Below are positions 12,770 through 22,857 of a stretch of 64,000 nt of DNA, piece by piece; the stretch's first letter is position 1; each line of letters opens with the position of its first letter. Below the pieces are notes generated by a model. That model saw only the letters and a program-made list of their open reading frames with translations. It made no database searches and had not been told where the DNA came from. The position numbers and the translations under genes were made by a program. Origin of the DNA: Ustilaginoidea virens (lineage: Eukaryota > Ascomycota > Sordariomycetes > Hypocreales > Clavicipitaceae); assembly GCF_000687475.1 (NCBI RefSeq), contig NC_057321.1, positions 1,984,001 through 2,048,000 on the forward strand, given 5' to 3'.

Positions 12770-14944
12770 ATGCCCCCGAAACGGAAACGAACAGAGCCTT
12801 TTCAATCGATTCCCTTGCCGTCCTTGACGCGTCGCACATCGCGTCAAACGCCTGTCCTACCCCCGCGTCCCACGCTCACGCTGGTGGCTCAGGCTCCAGA
12901 GGAGGCTGAGGCAAGCCCAACTGGACCATGCGCCTCTGCTTCAGCTTCGGGGCCGGATTTTCAACTTGACGGGCCGCATCCACTGACAATAACCACGGTC
13001 CCGCGTACGACTTCCCGGGCGCTTGTCCCAGTACCCACGCTTTCCCGTCAGCCTGCACACCGTCGAGACAAGTCGCCAGCAGCTGTCCACCCGCCTCTCA
13101 CCCCCCCGGTTCCCATAAAGCCGCCCGTATCTGTCTCTGTTCCCCTTGCCGCCTTGATTTCCACGCAGAGCATGCCGGATGTTGTCATCAAAGAAAACAC
13201 TCGTCGTCCATCAGATCTTGTCGCGCCGGATACTATCTACCATTTCCCGCTTCCTCCCCCCCATCGAAGAGCGCAGTCGTCTTTGGTACGACCTCTCGGG
13301 CCCTCTGCGTTGCCCTCACGATTAGGCAGGCGTCCGGCACCTGTGATTGTGACTTCGGTGCTGCCTCCAAACTCGCCCACCGTAGTGGCGAACGATCGAG
13401 GGCCACCGAGAGCAGACCGCAACATTGATAAAGTCGTGTTGGGTGATCTATGCTTCCGTACCTGGTACCCGAGCTACTACGGCAAAGAAGTATTGGGTGA
13501 TGCCTCTGGTAATAATGCTAGGGCTGGAGTTGGCAACAAAGATGCAAGTCACGAGCCGGGCGGTAAGCCCTCGAAAAGGGATAAAGACACCCAGCCCATC
13601 CTAGAGAGATTGTACGTTTGTCCCTGCTGTTTTAAATACGCCAGAGAGCTGGTAGCCTGGCGTGGGCATGTCAGAGTCTGTGAGCGCAAGGGACACGTTC
13701 CTGGCAAAAAAATCTACACGCATCCTCGTGGCAGGCGAAAAGTATACGCTGCACACGACGGCAAAGGCTCGGTACCCAAAAGGCGACGAGGCGACGGTGG
13801 TCTACGATGCACCGCAGAGGTTATTGAGGACCAGGGCGAATGGAGCATATGGGAAGTCGACGGCGAGAAGAATAGGGTGGGTTGCGATACCGCCACATGG
13901 CGATTTTTGCCCCGGTTCTTGATATTCCGTGAACATGGTGTGTGGCTAACCTCGTTGGTCGACCGACAGCTCTTTTGCCAGAACTTATGCCTCTTTGCGA
14001 AGCTTTTTCTTGACAACAAATCCGTCTTCTTTGACGTGACTGGCTTCAACTACTACTTACTCGTCTACACGCCCCCATTAAAGACTACAGGTTCAGCAAT
14101 GGAGCCAGTCCATAACGGTCGTCGGCAAGTAACGGGATTCTTCTCCAAGGAGAAAATGTCATGGGACAACAACAACTTGGCCTGCATCTTGATTTTCCCT
14201 CCGTGGCAACGAAAGGGCCTGGGGGGGTTGCTGATGGGCGCTTCTTACGAGATGTCTAGACGAGATGGTATCCTCGGCGGCCCAGAAAAGCCAATATCGG
14301 ACCTGGGCAAGAAAGGGTACAAGAGATTCTGGTCGGGAGAAATTGCACGGTGGCTGTTGGGCCTGGAGAAGACGGCATCATGGCAAGCGCTGCCGCGCAG
14401 CCACATCCACGACGTCCAGGCGGAACCGCAGGGGCTGGCAGAAGTCACGCAGGAGCTGATTGTGGATGTCAATGACTGTAGTCGAGGCACCTGGATAGCT
14501 GCCGAGGATTGCCTCATGGTCCTTCGAGATATGGGGCTAGTCGAAGACGCGGGCATGGGATTCGGCAAGCCTGGGACAGAGGTCGAATGTGACCAAGACG
14601 AGGAAGGCGCGGAGGAGGAGGGAGGATTAGGAGGCGAAGGGGATGGTTATGGATCCGACGCAACACTCCCGGGTCAGAAACATGATGCGGCCTCGGAATC
14701 TGCAGGCACAGCGCTTGCGAAGCCCGTGCCCCGTGTTCGAGTGGACAAGGACGCTGTACGCCGATACGTGTCCGCACACGGAATCAGTCTTGAGCGAGCA
14801 TGCGATCCTGACGGTTTTGCGGAGCATTACGCCGCCCAGGGCTACAACCACAACGACAATGACAAGGACAAGGACATGGACATGGACAAGGACAAGGACA
14901 ACACTGGAGGTGGAGATGGGGATATGCAAACGGTGCAGACGTGA
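12770..14944 (+). CDS. sas2: MYST-family histone acetyltransferase Sas2
   Basis: A MYST acetyltransferase. Its closest fit is Sas2, which acetylates histone H4 Lys16 and opposes the spread of silent chromatin. The ATG at 12770 is preceded in frame by a GTG that I do not count. Residues 1-220 are Pro/Ser-rich and probably disordered. The MYST domain opens near residue 223 (FRTWYPSYYG). A C2HC zinc finger follows near 281 (CPCC..H..C). The acetyl-CoA loop is PWQRKGLGGLL, the active-site cysteine lies in NNLACILIFP and the catalytic glutamate in GGPEKPISDLG. A 93-nt intron at 13877-13969 (GTGGGT..CAG, CTAAC branch) is in frame and stop-free. Its removal joins EVDGEKNR to LFCQNLCLFAKLFLD as the family requires and gives 694 residues. 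The tail is acidic and ends in an Asp-Lys/Asp-Met repeat. It is convergent with dim-5. MYST is certain; the Sas2 subtype is likely. Confidence 0.9.
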   Translation: MPPKRKRTEPFQSIPLPSLTRRTSRQTPVLPPRPTLTLVAQAPEEAEASPTGPCASASASGPDFQLDGPHPLTITTVPRTTSRALVPVPTLSRQPAHRRDKSPAAVHPPLTPPVPIKPPVSVSVPLAALISTQSMPDVVIKENTRRPSDLVAPDTIYHFPLPPPHRRAQSSLVRPLGPSALPSRLGRRPAPVIVTSVLPPNSPTVVANDRGPPRADRNIDKVVLGDLCFRTWYPSYYGKEVLGDASGNNARAGVGNKDASHEPGGKPSKRDKDTQPILERLYVCPCCFKYARELVAWRGHVRVCERKGHVPGKKIYTHPRGRRKVYAAHDGKGSVPKRRRGDGGLRCTAEVIEDQGEWSIWEVDGEKNRVGCDTATWRFLPRFLIFREHGVWLTSLVDRQLFCQNLCLFAKLFLDNKSVFFDVTGFNYYLLVYTPPLKTTGSAMEPVHNGRRQVTGFFSKEKMSWDNNNLACILIFPPWQRKGLGGLLMGASYEMSRRDGILGGPEKPISDLGKKGYKRFWSGEIARWLLGLEKTASWQALPRSHIHDVQAEPQGLAEVTQELIVDVNDCSRGTWIAAEDCLMVLRDMGLVEDAGMGFGKPGTEVECDQDEEGAEEEGGLGGEGDGYGSDATLPGQKHDAASESAGTALAKPVPRVRVDKDAVRRYVSAHGISLERACDPDGFAEHYAAQGYNHNDNDKDKDMDMDKDKDNTGGGDGDMQTVQT

Positions 14945-15436
14945 TGGATCCCGGGTCTTGTGTTCTCTTTGCTGTTTGTTGAGTTTTATGATACCCTGTA
15001 CTCCCCGGCCCCCTTGCTTTTATCTCGGTTTTCCTCGACTAGAATCGCACAAGGAGGAGCACTACGAGTCCTGACTGCTTGTCTGCCAGGTTTAACTGCG
15101 AGGCTGATTTCCGAACCCCGTGATGTTGTAAAAGTCCCTTTGCTGTAAAATATCGTATTGGACCAGCTCGCTTTCAACTGGAGTATCTGCTATAAACTTT
15201 CATTTTCCTTCTTTTTCAAAATCCGAAAGCCGACGGACCCAATAGGTTCCGCAAGATAAAAAGAAAAGCCAAATCGTACTCGCGCCCTCCGCTCCGCCTA
15301 CCTGGCCCTCGGAGTATATGGATTCTTACTTGAAGTTTTACTGGGTGCTTTAGTCTACAACAGCGTCGCATTATTTTGTAATATTGTCCTTTCCCATCAT
15401 GCTGCGATTCAGAGGGAAGGGGAAACAGTCCGACCT
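14945..15436. other. Convergent 3' spacer between sas2 and dim-5
   Basis: A 492-bp gap between the stop codons of two genes that run towards each other. It has T-rich and A-rich patches suited to 3' ends on both strands but no ORF of note. Overlapping 3' UTRs are possible. Confidence 0.6.
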
Positions 15437-16662
15437 CTACCACAAAAATCTCCTACATTGACTGCTACCGCATAAGCATTTGGTCATGTCCTCAATGTTG
15501 CCATCATAATCCTCCAGCACTTCTTCCGTAGCTCCATCAACGTAGTCGAACGTGAGCTCTTCGCCCTTGTGAATGTCCTTGATGGCGAAAAGGGCCAGAT
15601 CGTGAATATGCTTGTCGGCGTGATCGCCTACGCGAGCAAAAATTCTGAGGTTGGGGTCGCATGAGTGGTTGATGAAGCGGGTTGGGCCAGACATGAACTC
15701 CCCGTCGACCTCCAAGGGCGGGCCCCTCAATCTGGCGTCGAGCGATTGAGGGTCCGTGAATTTGTCGAGAGCGAACAGATACACATCTTTTCTTTGCGAT
15801 ATGACGGATGCAGCTCGACGGCGATCTGCTTCTGCCGAAGTGACAATCTCTCCGAGATAGCGATCCACGAACTGGCCTTTTCTGATCAACTGCTGAGTCC
15901 GTACTCCTGTGGGATACATTAGCTTTCGCGTTGTGAACCAATTGCTAGGAGGTACGGCGCTCACCCCATCCACGGTCTTTTGTTCGAAAGATTTGAAGAG
16001 GCACTGTGCGCCCGCGCTCGACTACCCGGTTGGGGCAGCTGACGGTACAAGAGCAGCCCTGATGACATTCATACAACGGCAATTTAGACGCGTGCAGCCT
16101 TGAACGCAGCAGACCAGCTTTAATCCCGTGAGCGTGGTAGGCATACGTCTTCCTGAGCTCCGTGTCAGGCTTGTCGTCCACGGAACCAGGTTCCCCGCCT
16201 ATTTCGTCGTGGTCGACGTCGGCCAGGCATAAGCAGCCGGAGAACTGGCAGTCTTTGCTCTGGCTGCAAGCGCACCCACTTCGGAAACTTGAGTCTGCGG
16301 CTTGAACGCCATCGCCGAGAACGACGTCGTTGATGAAGCGAAAGTTTTGTGGTAAGATGCGGTGATCAATGTCGTTGACTATGGTGATGGGGGCCGATTG
16401 ATGCGTGGGAAAAGATCGAAGCTGGCACCAGTGGCAGCGATACTTCTCATCCCAATGGCCCTATTGCACCATTTAGCCGCAGAGGAACAGCATGCTGAGC
16501 GGGTGGCATGAACATGGAAGCCGGGCAACTGAAATGCCACTGCTGGTAGCTTCAAGACTACCACAAACAGGGTTCCAGCAAGACGGAACAGGTCAAACAC
16601 TATGTTGTGAGACTTACATCTTCCCCATGGTGAAAGAAATGCCTCCTCGTTGCTTCCTCCAT
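15437..16662 (-). CDS. dim-5: Histone H3 lysine-9 methyltransferase DIM-5/KMT1
   Basis: Clr4/SUV39-class SET methyltransferase that marks H3K9 in heterochromatin and, in Neurospora, directs DNA methylation. Three exons on the minus strand: 16662-16618, 16460-15965 and 15906-15437. The introns are 157 nt (GTAAGT..TAG) and 58 nt (GTGAGC..CAG). The product is 336 residues. The second exon opens with HWDEKYRCHWCQLRSFPTHQ and holds the nine-cysteine pre-SET zinc cluster, ending YECHQGCSC..CPNRVVERG and QIFRTKDRGWG. The SET core shows FVDRYLGEIVTS, the cofactor motif RFINHSCDPN and ELTFDY. The phenylalanine in that motif corresponds to the residue linked to trimethylation in Neurospora DIM-5. The post-SET motif CxCxxxxC lies just before the terminal tryptophan. 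The 15-codon first exon is the least certain part; the rest is very strong. Confidence 0.93.
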
Positions 16663-18052
16663 CCTTGTTGCTCTGATAATCGAGAAGTGATGAGTTGGGG
16701 GGGGTGGGGGGGGGGTCCCCGAGTCGAAGCTGTAAGGAAGCTGTAAGGAGGCAGAAAGACGCGCTTGGGTCTTCTGTATCGCAACCGAAAAAGCAGCTGG
16801 ATTCTAGCCTGTTGTAAGGTTCTCCAATGCACCCGGCAGCGCTGTCGGGGAGAAAGAGATTGCGCGGAGAAGACAATTCAAAGCCAGGAGCGCAAGATGT
16901 CCTCTCGCATATCCTATTGGGATTCCTTGCAAGCGACGCAGCAATTACCAGGTCCTCGGCTGTTTCGCGCGTTCGAGTTGATCGACCTACTTGTAATGCG
17001 CATTTCACAGCCAAGCAGAGCCGCCAACAAAGAACAGCCGGAAATCGAGCCCGCAAGACAGCCAATCCTACCGGGCTGGATACGTCCGCAACCTAGCGAT
17101 GGGGAAGCTAGCGACGCATCATCTCGCAACGGGACGAGGGTAAAGTATGGTCAGTAGGCAAAGGCCGTCGGCAAAGGCAGTGGGCGAGGCAGGCAGTAGG
17201 CCAAGGACAAGGTGAATGCCATGACCCATGACCATGACGCATGCATACATAACGGCACCAACCACCCAGGGCGCTTTCATCTTCCTGCGCCGTGATTGGC
17301 CAGACGGGCCCCTTTCCCCCCTCCCCAGGTTCCAATCTGGAGGGCGCTTTGAAACTCTAGGAGGATTGAGGGCGGTTCGTTCATGCAATACTGCCTTGCG
17401 TTCCCCTCCTCAATGGGTGCAGAGAGAATGCGGTGAGCTGTATCCGAGGCCTTTTCTTCTTGATTCCGCAGGACAATTCGAGCAGTTCATGCCCGCACCG
17501 GCCCCCATGCCGTGTCGAGCCGCCCAGGTAAAGTGACAAGACGACAACAAGACGACAACAAGACGACAGCAAGACGACAACAAGACAACAACAAGACGGG
17601 CAGGCAGGGCAACAAGCGAGCAATTCACCACCCAGTCAGAGAGCTTCTCTAGGGGGGCCAAGTTAACGAGCATCGAGCAAACTTTCTATTTTTGGTAAGC
17701 CACATGCTCAATACCGGGGCTCATGGCCAATCCGATCCCGTTTCCCATCAACCCAAGCCAAGATGTATAAACCTCCTTCTCGCTCATACAGTTAACCAAC
17801 CCTTCCTGGCCCTTCTTTGCGTAAGGCTGCCTCGTCCTTCCCTTTCGCCCAATACGTACCAAGGCCGCCTTTAGCAGAAGCCCCCATGCAAACCTTCGCG
17901 CGGGCATGGCTCAAATCAAACAACAGCCCCAGTAGCCGCCCGAAACCGAAAAGCTACCACGTCTCTCTGTCTTGGTCATCGTCTGCAAAATCACCGCGCA
18001 ACGATTGTCCCCGCCACCTATAATACAGTGCGACTCAGAAGGTGTTTTGAAA
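16663..18052. other. Divergent promoter region between dim-5 and the UBTD-like gene
   Basis: A 1.39-kb spacer between two divergently transcribed genes, so it should contain both promoters. It holds a short poly-G stretch near 16697-16715 and an 11-bp tandem repeat at 17541-17595. Short frames on both strands have no recognisable content. Confidence 0.6.
17541..17595. repeat. 11-bp tandem repeat, five units
   Basis: Five consecutive copies of ACGACAACAAG with one substitution in each of units 3 and 5. The period of 11 bp is not a multiple of three, and the array lies in the divergent promoter between dim-5 and the UBTD-like gene. Confidence 0.9.
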
Positions 18053-19179
18053 ATGGTAAGCGCTGCCCCTGGCAGAAGCCGATGAAGGAAACTACAGCCA
18101 ACCCTAGCAGAAACCATGACGAGATGCTTCAGAATCGGTACAACTCAGGGCATCAAGGCTGACCTCAACAGGGCTGCTGCTTCTCACGATCTGGAGGGCC
18201 AAATTCCCCTTTTCCCGGTGGCGTACCGAACGCGTCTGCTCGTCATATCATCCAACCGCCTCTCTCCTTGCCAGAAAGTGAACAGGCGCACTTGCATGCG
18301 TCACCTCAACGAAGCCGCCGAAGCCAACGGCCCTTGGATGAACACATTAACAAGCCTCTGCGACGACACAAATGGGCGTCTGCGGACCGGCGATGGACGA
18401 GGGAACAGCTTGAAAGTGAACGCATAGCCTTCTTCGACACCCGTGTCACTGGACGACCTGAAATATGGCAGACAATCCGGGCTGCCGTGAATGTCATGGG
18501 GAGTGGCGACTGGGGGGAACCTCGCCAGGAGCACTCGGATAGTTTGGCGACAGCACAGTCCATCCTGTCAGCTGCCGAGATATCTCTGCCGACGGGCGAT
18601 CTCTCAGACGGCGTCTATGACTCCTTTGGCAACTATTACCAGCTTCCACAATGGGTCGTCTCTGATCCAATCAATGTCGCGACGACAAACAGCGTCGACG
18701 ATGGTGAGGAAGGATCTGTATCCGGAGATGACGGTACAGTAAACGACGAAGAAGATGCCCGAAAATCCTCAAACAGTATGAATGCGCAGGGGTTAGAAAA
18801 AGGAAAGGGTGTTTCAGATGCTCGGGATCAAGTAACTGTACGCGCACGGCTGAGTGAAACGGGTCGCGACTTTGACATTAGTGCCTCCAGGTCGGAGAGC
18901 ACTCGGAGTATCATCAAGAAGCTGGCTTCCCAAACATCGGTGAGTGTTTGTCCCTTCCATTTCCTTCTCTTTGCAGCAGCTCCTCTTCTCCTCCAATGTC
19001 GAAGGAGTTACAACTATTGCCGAGCACAATTTAACCGAATAGTATCATTTGTTTAGCTGCCACCCGAGAAGAAGATAAAGATTGCCTACATGGGAAAGAT
19101 TCTGAGAGAAAACCAGTCCCTGGAAGTCCAGGGCTGGCAGATCGGCCATGTTGTGAATGCTCTCGTGTTCAATAGATAG
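18053..19179 (+). CDS. UBTD1/2-like ubiquitin-domain protein with lipidation signal
   Basis: Three coding exons are inferred: 18053-18055 (the ATG alone), 18172-18939 and 19057-19179, with introns of 116 nt (ATG|GTAAGC..CAACAG|GGC) and 117 nt (GTGAGT..TTTAG). The 297-residue product begins MGCCFSRSGGPNSPFPGG. Gly2 is a probable N-myristoylation site and Cys3/Cys4 probable palmitoylation sites, so membrane attachment is expected, as in animal UBTD proteins. Residues about 60-165 match the UBTD N-terminal domain (PLRRHKW, RIAFFDTRVTGRPEIWQTIRAA, SAAEISLPTGDL, DSFGNYYQLPQWVVSDPIN). An acidic linker follows. A ubiquitin-like fold fills about 220-297 (VRARLSETGRDFDI, IKIAYMGKILRENQSL). Animal relatives bind E2 enzymes and the E3 USP/MDM2 network; the fungal role is not established. 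No other upstream ATG gives the family's N-terminus. Confidence 0.88.
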
Positions 19180-19776
19180 CACCATAGTCACAGTCTACGT
19201 ACCAATGCTTTTGGCTGAAACCTTTCTCTGCTTTCAGCCGGCGGCTTGAGGGATCACAACAGACTCCCATGTGCCGAGTCATCTGCTCGAGCACCTCGAA
19301 ACTTTCTCTTCCGTTCTTCCACCTGTTTGTTTATTTTGAGCAGCTATGGGAAAGTTCATGAGCGGGTTTGTCCCACATGAATCCCTATGTACCGCAGCTG
19401 TATACCCGCGGAAACAGTCTGTGTATCAACTGCAACACCAACGAACAACGATCCATGACGATCGTAAGGAAAGCACTCAAGATCTTGACTTTCAATTTTA
19501 GTGGTGGGGTTCATCTCTCGTGTCCACCCCTATATCTCGCATATATCGCTTTCTGCCTTCCCATTACGCCCATCCCACAGAGTCGCACAATATGCTCTTG
19601 CCCCTTTACGTACAAGATAATTATTTCTCATTTGACCCACCGGCGTTTTGTTACCGAGGAGCCTATCCTTGACTCCACTATTGCTCCTGGCTTGCGAGTT
19701 TCTCTATCCCAGAATACTACTCTTCAGGGCGTATTACGGGAAATGCTTTACATAGGTAGCTAATCTCAAGAGATGC
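19180..19776. other. Convergent 3' spacer between the UBTD-like gene and sec26
   Basis: About 600 bp between two converging stop codons. A forward frame of 131 codons at 19368-19763 has no start context, domain or conserved motif and is probably 3' UTR. Confidence 0.5.
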
Positions 19777-22700
19777 CTATGCCGAAGACCCGATTTTGTT
19801 TAGCCCTTTCAATGACCCCAGACTCAGCGCAAGACCCTGAGATCTGCTTCTGATGCGCACAAACCCAATGATCGGCCCGTCTTCGCCTTCCTTCTCGATG
19901 CTGAGATTTGCTAGGGCGTCCTCGCCTGTTATACTTGTTAGTGCTTTATTTCTCGTGAAATACATGATGACGACATGCAGGACCGCTAAGCACAGTCGAC
20001 TTACCAAAGACACTTCTGGCGTAGAGATTGGCGCTTAAAAACTGGCAATCTCCTTTGAGACTGGCTTCAGGTGTCAAGCAATTCATGTTGGTGCAGGCCA
20101 TAAGCTGATCCAGGAAATCTCGCAAAGACTTAGCTTTTGAGTTGATGTTGACCTTGTTCTCCCATTCAAACTCGGTCCACATCGTACGGAATTGTGTCTC
20201 GGTACATGTAGCTGGTTGAATGTAATCCATAATGTCGACATGAAGGTCGTTCAAGATGACTACATTCGTATCAGTAGAGTGAGCGCCATCGTACACAACA
20301 TTGCCGAAAATAACCCCGGTGTCTGTCGACGAGACCTTGATGGTACATTGCACATTATGGAAGTCATGAGGCCCTAGGTTTTGCGTTGTCGGCCGCTCCA
20401 CAACCTTCAAGTCACCCAAGGTAGCAAACTCGACGGACAAGTTTTGCAGTGTTTCGGTTGTCTGGTTGACCAGGAGCACGTCAAGGACGATGTCAAATTG
20501 GTGCACCTTGACGTAAGCCTCGGCATAAACAGGATCCGAGAAACCGGTGAGCTGCACCACACGACTCAGTTTGGAAGACAAGTCCTCCGTAGATGCTTCG
20601 CCACCCGTTGCTCTCTCCAAGTCCATTTCTATTCCGTCAAGGCCGTCACTGACATTCTTCTTGGATAACTGTCGAATTTGAACAACGTCATCAACTTGAA
20701 CAGCCGATTTCGCTCTGTTGAAGGCTTCTTTAGCCTCGCGCTTCTTCTCTTCTACCTGCACCATAGCGCGGAAGGCCTTTCTTGTGTCGTCCAGCCAGAC
20801 CTTCCCAAGTTCCTTGTTGGACTCGAATTCTGCAAGGGATCGCACGCAAGACATTATTCGATCGATAGAGTCCTCGTCGATCGGGGCCTTGACAAATTGT
20901 GATTGTCCCACACGAAGGATGGAAATCATTATTAGCATTGCTTCAGCTCTTAGAGCATTCGTGCGAGCTTCGTCAGCAGAGATTTCCGAATGGCGCATGA
21001 CGAGCTTCACCAATGTAGAAGATAGAACAGTGGCCAGATAATAATCCCCATCAAGAATGAGCTGACGCAGTGGCGGTTTTTGTGCTGCTTTGACGGCCTC
21101 CAGCTTGGCAGCCGCTGAAGATAGACTAGTCAGGGCGGTTTCCGTTGCATATGTACCATCGGCCAACACTTTCCGAGAGCCGCTCGGTGCTGTCGACTTC
21201 GAATTGCCATTGACCTGCTCTTCAAACTTTTCCTCGCCGTCTTGTTCCTCAAACAGGCGTTGCTCAGAGGCAAGAATTGGAATCTCACCAAGACTAGCTC
21301 TTATGCGCTTCCAGGCATCCCGTATGTCTTTTTCTTCCAAAGAATATTCGCCAATAATCCACATGATGCCTCTGTAAACTTTTCCGGCACGAACTTCGCT
21401 GAGAGTGGAGACGAGGCGTTCCACGATGGTCTTCCGTAGTGAAGGAAATTTCTCAACGACTTCCTTCACAAAGTTTATGACGTCAACGGCAGAGGCGGCG
21501 TTGAAGTCAGCAATGAAGTCCATAAGAAGTTCCACCACATTCGAGGCAACCTCAGAGAACTTGATGGCACATTGATGGATGGAATGTATAATAAGAGACC
21601 GGTATTCAGCATTCTTTTCGTACTCTTGATCAACCGTCTTTGACAACTCTTTCTTGAGCAAGAGAACGAGTTCTTCCACGTTCTTGCTTGACACCATGTC
21701 TAGGGCAATATTGAGAGCTTTTTTGCGTACATCAATATCTGTACTGGAAAGAACTCGTAGGACTTCCATCGCCAGATCGTTGAGGACGCCTTCATTCTTC
21801 TGTCGTAACTGGTTCACACGGTCCAGCACAATAAGTTTGACATTGTTATCGGCTTCCTTGATGCTGAGTTCGATGAATTTCGTGGCAGCGGCTTTGACAG
21901 CCACAGGATTGTTCGTTAAAGCCGTTAAAGAAGAAGCAGCCTCATACACAACAGTGGAGGTATCGGCTTCAAGCAGGTCGAAAATAAGTCGCAAGTAGCG
22001 AGCCTAGCCCAGTAAGACAACGTACAAAGGCAATACGGTCTGACACGTACTAACCTTGTTTTGGCCATTTTCGATAGCATCCTTGCGTATAAACTCAAGC
22101 TCCACTAGTTGCAAAAGCTCCTCGGCATTTGGTATGGCGTCGAAGACAGAACTTAAATATAGAAGGGCGGCATCGTGGTTGATGCTTGCCAGAGCTGCAA
22201 AGGCGTTGCGTTTGCATGTGGCGTCCGTCTCACTCTCAATGAATGCAGACAGAAGCTCTGAAGCGTCTGGAATCAATGATGGCGAGTGGATGAAGATAGA
22301 TGAGACAGCAAAGACAGCATTCTTGCGGACATGAGCATGACGATGCTCGAGACAAGATCGCGCTGAGGAGAGTAAAGGTTCAATCAGTTCCGGTTCTCGT
22401 AGCTTGCAGAGAAAGCGCAGTGTATTCCCTCGGATATACTCGTTTGGGTGCTGAAGATCATTTCGGATGCCATTGCTAAGAAACTGTGGTCAGTCTATTT
22501 CTTTCAAATACGCTTTCATCATGAAAATCCAGACTCGGGCGATGATGCATACCAAACCAAGATCATTTCCTGCTTCAGTTTGCCACTGGCATCAAGCTTT
22601 GGGCAGATTTCGTAGTAAAAGTACAGGAGCTTTTTGAGAGGCTTGTGCTTTGAAGGCATAACGAATCGTATGATGTGCATGAGCAAAGTCGGCATCGGAT

Positions 22701-22857
22701 CGCCATTGAGCATTATTGTGAGGATTTGCTTCATAGTTTCCACCTTGGTTTCGTCTGTGCCTTTCTCGAGCTGCATGCGCAGGTCGGACACGCTTGGCAC
22801 ATCAGCGGCATTGTCCTGGTGGACTAGACTATAGGCATTCTCGAGAAAGCCAGACAT
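19777..22857 (-). CDS. sec26: Coatomer subunit beta (Sec26)
   Basis: Beta-COP of the COPI coat, which carries retrograde Golgi-to-ER traffic. Four exons on the minus strand: 22857-22553, 22475-22055, 22003-20005 and 19925-19777. The introns are 77, 51 and 79 nt, all GT..AG, and every joint keeps frame. The product is 957 residues, the usual length. The first joint gives [27 protein letters not shown], matching the family exactly in spacing. The second gives IENGQNKARYLRLIFDLLEAD. The N-terminal two thirds are adaptin-like HEAT repeats. The C-terminal appendage shows FSDPVYAEAYVKVHQFDIVLD and ends IIGFVRIRSRSQGLALSLG. The start at 22857 (MSGFLENAYSLVHQ) is preceded in frame by a TTG that I do not use. 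Confidence 0.96.

Noticed and set aside
16379..17065. A 228-codon minus-strand frame upstream of dim-5
   Set aside because: It overlaps dim-5 exons 1 and 2 in another frame and covers intron 1. The DIM-5 protein sequence decides the correct frame.
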